Source: Clostridia bacterium | GTDB taxonomy: Bacteria; Bacillota; Clostridia; Christensenellales; CAG-314 | Length of the DNA: 64,000 bases | Reading direction: 5' to 3' | NCBI GenBank assembly: GCA_017500855.1 | Contig: JAFVYC010000024.1 | Coordinates: forward strand, 1-64,000 | Shown here: positions 25,925 to 35,107 of the stretch, one piece after another | How positions within the stretch are numbered: the first letter of the stretch is position 1 | Layout: each line of letters begins with the position of its first letter | Notes under the pieces: model-generated | Told to the model about the DNA's origin: nothing | The model's input: the letters and a program-made list of their open reading frames with translations, nothing else | The model's database searches: none | Position numbers and translations under genes: made by a program

Positions 25925-25953
25925 TTGCATAATTCTTTGAGTTGTGCTAGAAT
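25925..25953 (+). promoter_or_regulatory. rplS promoter
   Basis: TTGCAT, 17 bases, TAGAAT; start near 25960. Confidence 0.55.
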
Positions 25954-25959
25954 ATACAA

Positions 25960-26041
25960 GTGACTTCGGGCGGTCCTCTGACTTGATAGTGTATGAACGC
26001 TTAGTTAACAAAACATAATATTTTTTTGGAGGAAAAGTCAG
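25960..26041 (+). promoter_or_regulatory. Possible rplS leader RNA
   Basis: The 80-base leader between the promoter and rplS contains ACTTCGGGCGGTCCTCTGACTT and other short complementary stretches. Firmicutes often carry an L19 leader at this place; I cannot confirm the consensus by eye. Confidence 0.3.
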
Positions 26042-26380
26042 ATGGACATCATCAAGGCAATCGAAGCCGAATCTCTTAGAGAAGTTGCTAACTTCAACAT
26101 CGGCGACACAGTAAAGGTATACTTCAAGGTTATCGAAGGTAACAAGGAAAGAATTCAAGGTTACGAAGGAATTGTTATTGCTCGCAAACACGGCGGTTTG
26201 AGAGAAACATTCACAGTAAGACGTATCTCTTCCGGTATTGGCGTAGAAAGAACATTCCCTGTTCACAGCCCAAAAATCGAAAAGATTGAAGTTGTTAGAA
26301 AAGCAAGCGTTAAGCGTGCAAAACTCTACTACCTTCGTGAACGCACAGGTAAAGCAGCAAAAATCAAGAGCGCAAAATAG
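26042..26380 (+). CDS. rplS: 50S ribosomal protein L19
   Basis: 112 residues. [20 protein letters not shown] (20-39), [21 protein letters not shown] and [24 protein letters not shown] are classic L19 blocks. It sits at the 30S-50S interface. ATG behind TTGGAGGAAAAGTCAG; own promoter and terminator, separate from the trmD operon. Confidence 0.97.
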   Translation: MDIIKAIEAESLREVANFNIGDTVKVYFKVIEGNKERIQGYEGIVIARKHGGLRETFTVRRISSGIGVERTFPVHSPKIEKIEVVRKASVKRAKLYYLRERTGKAAKIKSAK

Positions 26381-26388
26381 TTTACCAC

Positions 26389-26419
26389 AAAAGAGCAATC
26401 CAAACGGATTGCTCTTTTT
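26389..26419 (+). terminator. Terminator after rplS
   Basis: AAAGAGCAATCC and GGATTGCTCTTTTT pair perfectly around AAAC. Confidence 0.85.
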
Positions 26420-27042
26420 CATTTTCAAGTGGTGCATGTGGCGCACGGACGTTTGTGTGGAGCAAAATAACAGTAACTGTACCACGCAATTTCAACTGCA
26501 AAAATGCGAAAATTTCCAAGCAATAACCTGGCAATTGTTGCTACAATCGTGCTACTGAATGGGGTGCTAGTATATCAAAAAAAACACCGTGTTCTAGGCA
26601 TTTTTGGTGGATAAAAAGTGAATATTTATATTCAAATTGTAGGCGACACGTACCGACAAATCATTGTGCAACGGTGCGCTAAATTGTTTACTTCCACATC
26701 AAAACAACAGCAACAGGCGAACGGATTTCGAGAGCAAAAAACAGCGAAAAGTTCTACAAGCAACTTCAAAACCTCATTTTGCAACAGGCATCTTGCATAC
26801 AAAACGGAAGGAAAAACATTTCGAAAACAACAAACGATTCAACTTTTCTTGCAAACCTAGGCAACTTTTGTTCAAGTTTAGTTTTGTCGTCTACAATGGT
26901 GTGGAAAGGGAAAAACAGTCCAACTTGTGTTGAAATGGGCATTTTGTAGTGTACTTTGTCAGACATAGTAGCGCATTTACGCAAAACTTTTCGCTTTATA
27001 TATTATATATAAAAAAATATTTGGCAAAGTTTGCAAAAATGC
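26420..27042. other. Gene-poor region of about 620 bases
   Basis: No recognisable gene. The only frame worth noting is on the minus strand from an ATG at 26966 to 26766, about 66 residues, preceded upstream by an AT-rich TATATAATATAT block but without a ribosome site; its product (MSDKVHYKMPISTQV...) matches nothing I know. Possibly a decayed gene. Confidence 0.4.
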
Positions 27043-27071
27043 TTGTTTTTTGTAGCCACTCAAAGTATACT
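27043..27071 (+). promoter_or_regulatory. comM-dprA-topA promoter
   Basis: TTGTTT, 17 bases, TATACT; start near 27078, 25 bases before the comM ATG with GGGGGTAGG between. Confidence 0.55.
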
Positions 27072-27102
27072 ATTAAGATAGAAATTACAATGGGGGTAGG
27101 CT

Positions 27103-28629
27103 ATGCTTTCGGTAATCAAAAGTTATGGACTCAAGGGGCTGGAAGGTTTTCCCGTGCAAACGGAAGTGGACATGCACTCCGGCATGCCAACGTACGACAT
27201 TGTTGGTTTGGCGGACACAGCCGTCAAGGAATCCAAGGAAAGGGTGCGCTCGGCATTGAAAAACAGTGGCTACAACTATCCTGTTGCTGCCGTTGTCATC
27301 AATCTTGCGCCTGCCGACGTCAAGAAGGAAGGCAGTTTGTACGACTTGCCAATTGCAATTGGCATGCTTGCCGCAAGCAAACAAATTCCCTACGAATCTC
27401 TCAAAAGCGCAGTTGTGCTTGGCGAGTTGTCGTTAAACGGAGAAGTGCGCCGAATCAACGGTATTTTGCCAATGCTCATTTCCGCACGTCAACAGGGCGA
27501 AAAGGTCTTTGTTATCCCCAAGGACAATGCCGACGAAGTTGTGTTCATTGAAGGCGCCGAAATCTACGCAGTAGACACTTTGCAAACGGCGGTGGAATTC
27601 TTGACTTCTCAAACGGAACTTTCCCCAATAGAAATTCGCAGTTGGGAAACGGACTTGAAGTTCAACCACAGCGACAACGACATGAAGTACATCAAAGGGC
27701 AGTTTGCCGCAAAGCGTGCAATGGAAATTGCCGTTGCAGGCGGACACAACATTTTGATGATTGGCCCACCCGGCGCAGGCAAAACCATGCTTGCACGTGC
27801 CGTGCCTTCCATCATGCCAAACATGACTTTTGAAGAAGCGTTGGAAGTTGCAAAAGTACACAGCATTGCCGGTCAGTTAGAAAACGGGTTTGTGTACGAA
27901 CGCCCATTCCGCACGCCTCACCATTCTTCAACAATGGTGGCATTGACAGGCGGTGGCAACAAGGCAAAACCCGGCGAAATTTCCTTGGCGCACAACGGCG
28001 TGTTGTTTTTGGACGAATTGCCCGAGTACAATCGCCAAGCGTTGGAAACACTTCGCCAACCGTTGGAAGACGGCGTTATCACAGTTGCACGCAACGCCAT
28101 TTCCATCACGTATCCTGCCGATTTCATGCTTATTGCAAGCATGAACCCTTGCCCTTGCGGAAACTACGGAAGCGCAACAAGCGAATGCCGTTGCTCTGCA
28201 GCGCAAATTCACAAATATCTTACAAAACTTAGCGGTCCCTTGATGGACAGAATAGACATCCACGTGGAAGTTGACAACGTCACCTACTACGAACTCAACG
28301 ACGAAACTCTTGCCGAACCTTCGGAAGTGGTGAGGGATCGTGTCAACAAAGCACGCCAAATTCAACTGGAAAGGTTGAAAGCAAAGGGTCGCCATTGCAA
28401 CTCGCAAATGTCCCCTGCCGACATCAAAAAGTACTGCAAGTTGGACAAGGAATGTTTGCAACTTTTGGAAGAAAGTTTCGAAAAACTCAACTTGTCGGCA
28501 CGTGCGTACAACCGTGTTCTCAAAGTGGCACGTACCATTGCCGATTTGGAAGGCGTGGAAAAAATCACCGTAAAGCACATTGCCGAGTCGCTTCAATACA
28601 GATCGCTAGACAGAAAGTACAGGGTGTAG
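27103..28629 (+). CDS. comM: ComM/YifB-family Mg-chelatase-like ATPase
   Basis: 508 residues, full family length. N-terminal Lon-like fold (GLADTAVKESKERVRSALKN near 33-52), Walker A GPPGAGKTMLARAVP near 222-236, Walker B LFLDELPEYNRQALETLRQPLE near 303-324, MLIASMNPCPCGNYG near 344 and a Cys-rich loop CRC. In competent bacteria this helicase widens recombination tracts during uptake of DNA. Directly followed by dprA, also a transformation protein. Confidence 0.92.
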   Translation: MLSVIKSYGLKGLEGFPVQTEVDMHSGMPTYDIVGLADTAVKESKERVRSALKNSGYNYPVAAVVINLAPADVKKEGSLYDLPIAIGMLAASKQIPYESLKSAVVLGELSLNGEVRRINGILPMLISARQQGEKVFVIPKDNADEVVFIEGAEIYAVDTLQTAVEFLTSQTELSPIEIRSWETDLKFNHSDNDMKYIKGQFAAKRAMEIAVAGGHNILMIGPPGAGKTMLARAVPSIMPNMTFEEALEVAKVHSIAGQLENGFVYERPFRTPHHSSTMVALTGGGNKAKPGEISLAHNGVLFLDELPEYNRQALETLRQPLEDGVITVARNAISITYPADFMLIASMNPCPCGNYGSATSECRCSAAQIHKYLTKLSGPLMDRIDIHVEVDNVTYYELNDETLAEPSEVVRDRVNKARQIQLERLKAKGRHCNSQMSPADIKKYCKLDKECLQLLEESFEKLNLSARAYNRVLKVARTIADLEGVEKITVKHIAESLQYRSLDRKYRV

Positions 28630-28635
28630 AGCAGA

Positions 28636-29727
28636 ATGTACAGTACCGAGGAAAAAATTTGCATATTGTTTGGGCAACTTGCCATCAGCGCCAAAAAGTT
28701 CTACAAATTGTTGGACTACTTTGGTGATGCAATTTGTTTGTCTAGGGAAATTTTCAACAATCAAGATGCCGAACAAATTGTTGGGGAGGAATACAGGGCG
28801 CTTTGCTCTGCATTGAAGGACGGAAAACTGCTGGAACAAACGCTTGCTCGCATGCAAGACAACGGCATTGTTGCCGTGACTTGTTTTTCGCAAAACTTCC
28901 CAAGTTCCGTCAGGGATTTGGAAGATCCACCCTACGTTTTCTTTTGCAAAGGGGACGTGGCGCTACTCAACAGCAAGTGTTTGGCAGTTGTTGGCACACG
29001 CAAAGTTTCCTCCTACGGGCGCCGTTTGGCAAAGGATTTCACGGCAATTTTGTCGGAAAACTTCACAATTGTCAGCGGGCTTGCCTACGGTGTGGACAGC
29101 ATTGCCCACGAAACTTGCCTAGAACACAATGGCAAAACCATTGCCGTGCTGGGTGGTGGAATTATCAAAGTGTACCCATCGGCAAACCAACAACTTGCCG
29201 ACAGAATTGTGGAACAAGGTGGATTGCTCATCTCCGAGTACGGCATTGATGCGCAACCTGCTCCCTACCGTTTTCCACACCGCAACCGAATTGTTGCTGG
29301 GCTTTCGGTGGGATTGTTTGTGTGCCAAGCGCCACTAAAAAGTGGAACGTTTTCCACTGTGGAATGCGCTTTGGAACAAGGAAAAGACGTTTTTGTTGTT
29401 CCCGGGGAAGTGTACGACGTGAACTTTTCCGGAAGCAACTCGCTTATAAAAAGCATGCAAGGCGCATGCGTCACAACGCCAAGGGACATTGAAAGTTTCT
29501 ACCACTTGGATGTTCAAAAGAAACAAAAGGCTGTTGTGCAACTTTCCATTTTCGAACAAAAAATTGTGGACGTTGTGTCCGTGGGCAAAGTTTCCTTCGA
29601 TGAAATCGTTCAGCAAACGGGCATTCAACCGCAGGAACTCAATTTTTTGTTGGCAAATTTGGAATTGAAGAGTATAATTGCTAGGTTACCGGGGAATTGC
29701 TACCGGTTATACGGAGGAATTGAATGA
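28636..29727 (+). CDS. dprA: DNA-processing protein DprA
   Basis: 363 residues. Loads RecA on incoming single-stranded DNA. Rossmann-fold core: CLAVVGTRKVSSYGRRLAKDF near 115-135, SGLAYGVDSIAHE near 148-160, VLGGGIIKVYPSANQQL, FPHRNRIVAGLS near 215-226 and GTFSTVECALEQGKDVFVVPG near 238-258. A winged-helix end from about 300. Six bases after comM; stop overlaps the topA ATG. Confidence 0.93.
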   Translation: MYSTEEKICILFGQLAISAKKFYKLLDYFGDAICLSREIFNNQDAEQIVGEEYRALCSALKDGKLLEQTLARMQDNGIVAVTCFSQNFPSSVRDLEDPPYVFFCKGDVALLNSKCLAVVGTRKVSSYGRRLAKDFTAILSENFTIVSGLAYGVDSIAHETCLEHNGKTIAVLGGGIIKVYPSANQQLADRIVEQGGLLISEYGIDAQPAPYRFPHRNRIVAGLSVGLFVCQAPLKSGTFSTVECALEQGKDVFVVPGEVYDVNFSGSNSLIKSMQGACVTTPRDIESFYHLDVQKKQKAVVQLSIFEQKIVDVVSVGKVSFDEIVQQTGIQPQELNFLLANLELKSIIARLPGNCYRLYGGIE

Positions 29728-31943
29728 AACTAGTCATTGTGGAATCACCTGCAAAGGCAAAAACCATTGCAAAGTACCTTGGAGCAGGCTACAAAGTAGA
29801 TGCTTCCAAAGGTCACATTTGGGATTTGCCGGAAAAAACAATGGGCATAGATTTCCAACACAACTACGAGCCACAACTTTCGGCTCGCAAAACTGAACAA
29901 AAGGAAACCATTGCACGCTTGAAAACGGAAGTTGCCAAAGCCGAACAAGTTTTTCTCGCAACCGACCCGGACCGAGAAGGCGAAGCAATTTCCTACCACT
30001 TGCAATGTGCGTTGAACCTTGATCCAAACCAAAAAAATCGCATCATGTTCAACGAAATTTCCAAAAAAGCAGTAAATCAGGCAATACAAAACCCCGACTA
30101 CGTAAACAAAGGGTTGGTGTTTGCGCAACAAGCACGCCGTGTTTTGGACAGACTTGTTGGCTACACGCTTTCGCCTGTGCTTTGCAAAAAAATTCGCAAC
30201 AAACTTTCCGCCGGTCGTGTTCAATCGGCTGCTTTGCGCATTGTCGTGGACAGGGAAAAGGAAATTACCAACTTCAAGCCGGAAGAATTTTGGAACGTTT
30301 CGGCACTTTTGGAAAAACCAAGGTGCAAACCACAGTTCAAAACTTCCCTGACGGAAAAAGACGGAAGGAAATTCAAAATCAAAAACAAGCAACAATGCGA
30401 CGAGGCTTTGCAAGTGTTGAACAGCAACGCCTACGTTGTCAAGAGTGTCAAAAAGGGCATTTCCCAAAGCAAACCTCAACCACCTTTCACAACAAGCACG
30501 TTGCAACAAGATGCTGTCAACAAGTTGAAAATGAGCAGTAGTGTTGCAATGAGCGTTGCTCAACAGTTGTACGAAGGTATTGACATCCCCGGTATGGGCC
30601 ATGTTGCGTTGGTAACCTACATTCGTACCGACTCGGTGCGTGTCAGCGCTGATGCAGTTGCTTCGGCTCGTCAGTACATTTCCCAAGTGTACGGACCAAA
30701 GTACGTGCCATCCAAGCCCAATTTCTACGCTTCCAAAAAGCAAGCGCAAGATGCGCACGAAGCAATTCGCCCCATCAATTTGGAAATCACGCCACAATCC
30801 ATCAAGGACAAGGTGCAACGCAACCAGTACGCATTGTACAAACTCATCTACGAAAGGTTTTTGGCAAGCCAAGCATCCAACGCAACCTACAACACAATGA
30901 CTGTCAACGTTGGTTGTGGTCAGTACGGACTTACTGCAACGGGAAAATCCATGATTTTCGACGGATTTTTGGCAATTTACGGCGAAATCAAGTCCAAGGA
31001 CGAGGACGCTGTGGAAAATGCAGTTTTGCCTGCTTTGGAAGAAGGCGACGTGTTGAACCTTGTCAAATTGACGCACGAACAAAAATTTACAAAAGCGCCT
31101 GCTCGCTACACCGAAGCAAGTTTGATCAAAGCAATGGAAGAAAAGGGCATTGGCCGTCCAAGCACCTACGCAACCATCATGCAAACGCTGTACAAGCGAG
31201 ACTACGTCGGCAAGGATGGAAAATTCCTTGTTCCCAGTGCGCTTGGCATTCAAGTGACGGAGTACTTGCAACAGTACTTCGACGAAGTTGTAAACATTCG
31301 CTTCACGGCTGAAATGGAAGACAAACTGGACGCCATCGAAGAAAACGGCGAAGAGTGGTACAAAGTGGTGGATGAATTCTACAAGTCCATCGAAAAGAAA
31401 GTTGGCGTTGCCATGAAGGGAGAAAAAGTTTTTGTTCCCGACGAAGTGACGGACGTTGTTTGCGACAAATGTGGTAGCCCAATGGTCATCAAAACAGGCA
31501 AATTTGGCAAGTACCTTGCTTGCAGTAATTTCCCCGCTTGCTCCAACAACAAGAGTTTGAAGCAAAAAACGCCACCAAAGGAAACAAACTTTGTATGCGA
31601 CATTTGTGGCGGAAAAATGTTGGAAAGGGAAGGCAAGTTTGGCAAATATCTTGCTTGTAGCAACTTCCCAATGTGCAAAAACACCAAACCCATCAACGAA
31701 ATTGTGGCAAAATGCCCCAAGTGTGGCAAGGACGTTGTCAAGCGTGTTTCCAAGCGTGGCAAAGCTTTCTACGGTTGCACGGGCTACCCAACTTGCGACT
31801 TTGTTTCGTGGGACGTGCCAACCGGCAAAAAGTGCCCACAATGCGGTGCGCACACAGTTGTCAGGGAGTATCGTGGCAAAAAACAAGAACGTTGCTCCAA
31901 CAAGGAATGCAACTACAACGGTGGTGAACTAAGTGAAAGTTAA
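29724..31943 (+). CDS. topA: DNA topoisomerase I (type IA)
   Basis: 739 residues. Relaxes negative supercoils. Toprim start KLVIVESPAKAKTIAKYLG with ATDPDREGEAISYHL near 74-88; the nucleophile is Tyr299 in VTYIRTDSVR. C-terminus holds three four-Cys zinc modules (from about 570: CDKCGSPM, CDICGGKM, CPKCGKD) plus a fourth partial one (CPQCGAH). Classical dprA-topA-trmFO order. Overlaps dprA by four and trmFO by eleven bases. Confidence 0.96.
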   Translation: MKLVIVESPAKAKTIAKYLGAGYKVDASKGHIWDLPEKTMGIDFQHNYEPQLSARKTEQKETIARLKTEVAKAEQVFLATDPDREGEAISYHLQCALNLDPNQKNRIMFNEISKKAVNQAIQNPDYVNKGLVFAQQARRVLDRLVGYTLSPVLCKKIRNKLSAGRVQSAALRIVVDREKEITNFKPEEFWNVSALLEKPRCKPQFKTSLTEKDGRKFKIKNKQQCDEALQVLNSNAYVVKSVKKGISQSKPQPPFTTSTLQQDAVNKLKMSSSVAMSVAQQLYEGIDIPGMGHVALVTYIRTDSVRVSADAVASARQYISQVYGPKYVPSKPNFYASKKQAQDAHEAIRPINLEITPQSIKDKVQRNQYALYKLIYERFLASQASNATYNTMTVNVGCGQYGLTATGKSMIFDGFLAIYGEIKSKDEDAVENAVLPALEEGDVLNLVKLTHEQKFTKAPARYTEASLIKAMEEKGIGRPSTYATIMQTLYKRDYVGKDGKFLVPSALGIQVTEYLQQYFDEVVNIRFTAEMEDKLDAIEENGEEWYKVVDEFYKSIEKKVGVAMKGEKVFVPDEVTDVVCDKCGSPMVIKTGKFGKYLACSNFPACSNNKSLKQKTPPKETNFVCDICGGKMLEREGKFGKYLACSNFPMCKNTKPINEIVAKCPKCGKDVVKRVSKRGKAFYGCTGYPTCDFVSWDVPTGKKCPQCGAHTVVREYRGKKQERCSNKECNYNGGELSES

Positions 31944-33234
31944 AGTTATCGGTGGTGGCTTTGCCGGTTGCGAAGCCTGCTACCAATTGTTGAAAAGGGG
32001 TGTGGACGTCACACTTGTGGAAATGAAAAAGTTGAAAAAAACACCTGCGCACAGTTTGGATACCTTGTGTGAAGTTGTGTGCTCCAACTCTTTCAAAAGT
32101 GACGACGTTTCCACGTCCAGCGGACTGCTCAAAGCGGAAATGCGCATGTTAGACAGTCTTGTTTTGAAGGTTGCCGAAAGGTGCAAAGTGCCTGCAGGCA
32201 ACGCACTTGCGGTAGATCGCAATTTGTTCAGTCAAGAAATAACCAACGAACTGAACAAATTTGAAAATTTTTCCCAAATTGACGCAGTTTGCGACAGTTT
32301 GGATACCGACGGCTACGATTTTGTGATTGTTGCAACGGGGCCGTTGACGGACGAAAAACTTATTCCAAGTTTTCAACAAATTTTTGGCAAGGAATTTTTG
32401 TACTTTTTCGATGCAGTTGCGCCCATTGTCACGGCGGAAAGCATCGACTACAACAGCGCTTTCGTGGCAAGTCGCTACGGCAAGGGCTCGGCAGACTACT
32501 TGAACTGCCCCATGAACAAGCAAGAGTACTTGCATTTCTACGAACAACTTGTTGGCGCAGAAGTTGTTGAACTGAAAGATTTCGAAAACAACGTGTTTGA
32601 AAGTTGCATGCCCATTGAAGTGATGGCAAAGCGTGGCGCAGACACAATGCGTTTTGGCCCGTTGAAGCCTGTTGGCTTGATGGACGAGCGTGTTGGTGTT
32701 CGCCCCTACGCCGTGTTGCAGCTGCGCAAGGGAAATGCCGAAGGCACGTTGTACAACCTTGTGGGATTTCAAACTCACTTGAAATTCCCCGAACAAAAAC
32801 GGGTGTTCAGTTTGATTCCTGCGCTCAAAAATGCCGAATTTGTTCGCTATGGCGTGATGCATCGCAACACCTACATCAATGCGCCAAAATTTTTGAACAG
32901 ATATTTCCAACTGAAGAGCAATCCAAAACTGTTTTTTGCAGGTCAAATCACAGGTGTGGAAGGCTACATGGAGTCAACCATGAGTGGCTTGATTGCTGCA
33001 ATTCAAGGATATCTCATTGCAAGTGGGCGTGAACCCTTGCAATTCCCCAACGAAACGATGATTGGGGCGTTGTGTAGCCACGTTTCGGAAGAATTTGGCG
33101 AGTACAGCCCAATGAACAGCAATTTTGGCATTCTCACGCCAATTGTTCCACACATTCGAGACAAGTCTGCACGCAAAGTTGCCTTGTCCGAACGGGCGTT
33201 GGAAATTACAAAACAACTAGTAACTAACCTTTAA
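31933..33234 (+). CDS. trmFO: tRNA m5U54 methyltransferase TrmFO
   Basis: 433 residues. FAD- and folate-dependent methylation of U54 in the T loop. Starts VKVIGGGFAGCEACYQLLKRG (dinucleotide fold), then LCEVVCSNSFKSD near 47-59 with the conserved Cys, and YMESTMSGLIAA near 345. GTG start inside the topA end behind GGTGGTGAAC. In many Firmicutes xerC (codV) lies between trmFO and hslV; here it is absent. Confidence 0.94.
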   Translation: MKVKVIGGGFAGCEACYQLLKRGVDVTLVEMKKLKKTPAHSLDTLCEVVCSNSFKSDDVSTSSGLLKAEMRMLDSLVLKVAERCKVPAGNALAVDRNLFSQEITNELNKFENFSQIDAVCDSLDTDGYDFVIVATGPLTDEKLIPSFQQIFGKEFLYFFDAVAPIVTAESIDYNSAFVASRYGKGSADYLNCPMNKQEYLHFYEQLVGAEVVELKDFENNVFESCMPIEVMAKRGADTMRFGPLKPVGLMDERVGVRPYAVLQLRKGNAEGTLYNLVGFQTHLKFPEQKRVFSLIPALKNAEFVRYGVMHRNTYINAPKFLNRYFQLKSNPKLFFAGQITGVEGYMESTMSGLIAAIQGYLIASGREPLQFPNETMIGALCSHVSEEFGEYSPMNSNFGILTPIVPHIRDKSARKVALSERALEITKQLVTNL

Positions 33235-33246
33235 GGAGGTACAAAA

Positions 33247-33798
33247 ATGGCAGAAGTTTTTGCTGATACAATCAAAGGAACGACCATTTGCGGAGTAAAA
33301 CGCAACGGTCAAATTGCCATTGCAGGGGATGGACAAGTCACTCAAGGGCAAAACGTAATTTTGAAGGGCAATGCAGTCAAGGTGCGCCGAATCTACGATG
33401 GCAAAATCATCACAGGTTTTGCAGGTTCCGTTGCCGATGCATTCACCCTTTCGGAAAAATTTGAAGAAATGCTACAAAAATTCAGTGGCAATTTGCTTCG
33501 CAGTGCTGTGGAAGTGGCGCAACTTTGGCGCAGAGACAGCATCATGCGCAAGCTTGAAGCAATGATGCTTGTTGCCGACAAGGACAACATCTACTTGCTG
33601 TCCGGAACAGGCGACGTCATCGAACCGGACGACGGCGTTGTTGCCATCGGTAGCGGTGGAAACTACGCACTTGCAGCAGGCAAGGCATTGTACCGCAACA
33701 CCGATTTGCCCGCCAAGGACATTGCTCGCAAAGCGTTGGAAATTGCCAGCGAAATTTGCGTGTTCACTAACGGACACATCACGGTAGAGGAGGCGTAG
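33247..33798 (+). CDS. hslV: ATP-dependent protease subunit HslV
   Basis: 183 residues. Peptidase partner of HslU, proteasome-like. The mature catalytic residue should be Thr12 or Thr13 in [12 protein letters not shown], so [11 protein letters not shown] would be a removed propeptide; the E. coli protein needs only Met removal. [14 protein letters not shown] and [13 protein letters not shown] are conserved. ATG behind AAGGAGGTAC, three bases before hslU. Confidence 0.93.
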   Translation: MAEVFADTIKGTTICGVKRNGQIAIAGDGQVTQGQNVILKGNAVKVRRIYDGKIITGFAGSVADAFTLSEKFEEMLQKFSGNLLRSAVEVAQLWRRDSIMRKLEAMMLVADKDNIYLLSGTGDVIEPDDGVVAIGSGGNYALAAGKALYRNTDLPAKDIARKALEIASEICVFTNGHITVEEA

Positions 33799-33801
33799 AA
33801 C

Positions 33802-35088
33802 ATGACTCCAAGAGAAATAGTTCAACAATTGGACAAGTACATCGTCGGTCAATTCCAAGCAAAAAAGGCTGTGGCAATTGCCCTTCGCAACAGATACCGT
33901 CGTAGCAAACTTTCCCCTGCCGACAGGGAAGAAATCACTCCAAAAAACATCATCATGAAGGGCCCAACAGGCGTGGGCAAAACGGAAATTGCTCGCCGTT
34001 TGGCAAAACTTGTCAAGGCGCCTTTTTTGAAGGTGGAAGCAACAAAGTACACGGAAGTTGGCTACGTTGGACGTGACGTGGAAAGCATGATTCGTGACCT
34101 TGTGGAAGTTGCCATTCGTTTGGTAAAGGACGAAAGGTACAAGGAAGTTGAGCAACGTGCAACGGAAATTGCCGTAGAACGCATTGCCGACATACTGCTC
34201 AAAACCGGCAAGGATTTGCCCGACGGCATTTCCAAAGTGGCGCTAAAGGACGAAATTGGCAAGCATCATCTCGACCAAATGCCCATTGAAATTTCCGTTG
34301 CCGACGTTCCAAAGCCACTTGAACTTGGCGTTGGCGGTGGTAGTGAAATCAATCTTGGCTCCATTTTTGGCGACATCATGCCCAAAAAGACCAAAAAACG
34401 CACCGTGACCGTTGCTGAAGCATTCCGAATTTTCCTTTCGGAAGAAAGTGAAAAACTCATTGATTTGGACAGCGTGGAAGCTGAAGCAATCAAACGTGCG
34501 GAAAACGACGGCGTAATTTTCATTGACGAAATGGACAAAATTGCCGGCGCATCTTCCAAAAACGGCCCAGACGTTTCCCGTGAGGGCGTTCAACGTGACA
34601 TTTTGCCCATTGTGGAAGGTTGCACGGTAAGCACCAAGTACGGCAACATCAAAACCGACTACATTTTGTTTATTGCAAGCGGTGCATTCCACGTTAGCAA
34701 AGTCAGCGATCTCATCCCCGAATTGCAAGGCCGTTTCCCCGTGCTTGTGCAACTGGACAGCCTTGGCGTGGACGAATTCGTCAAGATTTTGACAGTGCCA
34801 CAAAACGCCATCACCGAGCAGTACAAAAAACTTTTGAGTGTGGACAACATTGATTTGCAATTTACCGACGAAGGTATTTTGGAAATTGCCAAAGTTGCCT
34901 ACGAGCAAAACAACACCTTGGAAGACATTGGCGCAAGAAGATTGCAAAGCATCATGGAACACATTGTTGCCGACATTTCCTACGATATCAACGACGACGG
35001 TCAACGCCGTGAGTTTGTAATTGACAAAGAGTACGTGGAACAAAACTTCCGTACTGAAAGCAGAAATTTGAAAAAATACGTTTTGTAA
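33802..35088 (+). CDS. hslU: HslU ATPase
   Basis: 428 residues. AAA+ unfoldase feeding HslV. TPREIVQQLDKYIVGQFQAKKAVAIALRNRYRR spans 2-34, Walker A GPTGVGKTEIARRL near 54-67, YVGRDVESMIRDL pore-loop region near 91, Walker B VIFIDEMDKIA near 236-246, C-terminal ARRLQSIME sensor 2 near 379 and the short end LKKYVL that inserts in HslV. The I domain is shorter than in E. coli (443). Confidence 0.95.
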   Translation: MTPREIVQQLDKYIVGQFQAKKAVAIALRNRYRRSKLSPADREEITPKNIIMKGPTGVGKTEIARRLAKLVKAPFLKVEATKYTEVGYVGRDVESMIRDLVEVAIRLVKDERYKEVEQRATEIAVERIADILLKTGKDLPDGISKVALKDEIGKHHLDQMPIEISVADVPKPLELGVGGGSEINLGSIFGDIMPKKTKKRTVTVAEAFRIFLSEESEKLIDLDSVEAEAIKRAENDGVIFIDEMDKIAGASSKNGPDVSREGVQRDILPIVEGCTVSTKYGNIKTDYILFIASGAFHVSKVSDLIPELQGRFPVLVQLDSLGVDEFVKILTVPQNAITEQYKKLLSVDNIDLQFTDEGILEIAKVAYEQNNTLEDIGARRLQSIMEHIVADISYDINDDGQRREFVIDKEYVEQNFRTESRNLKKYVL

Positions 35089-35107
35089 CATACAGGAGAA
35101 AAAAAAC

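Noticed and set aside
29745..31886. 713-codon open frame on the minus strand
   Set aside because: Exactly antisense to topA, with no ribosome site and a composition explained by topA codon bias. The same applies to antisense frames at 54040-56034, 34988-36862, 49812-51626 and 17347-19035.
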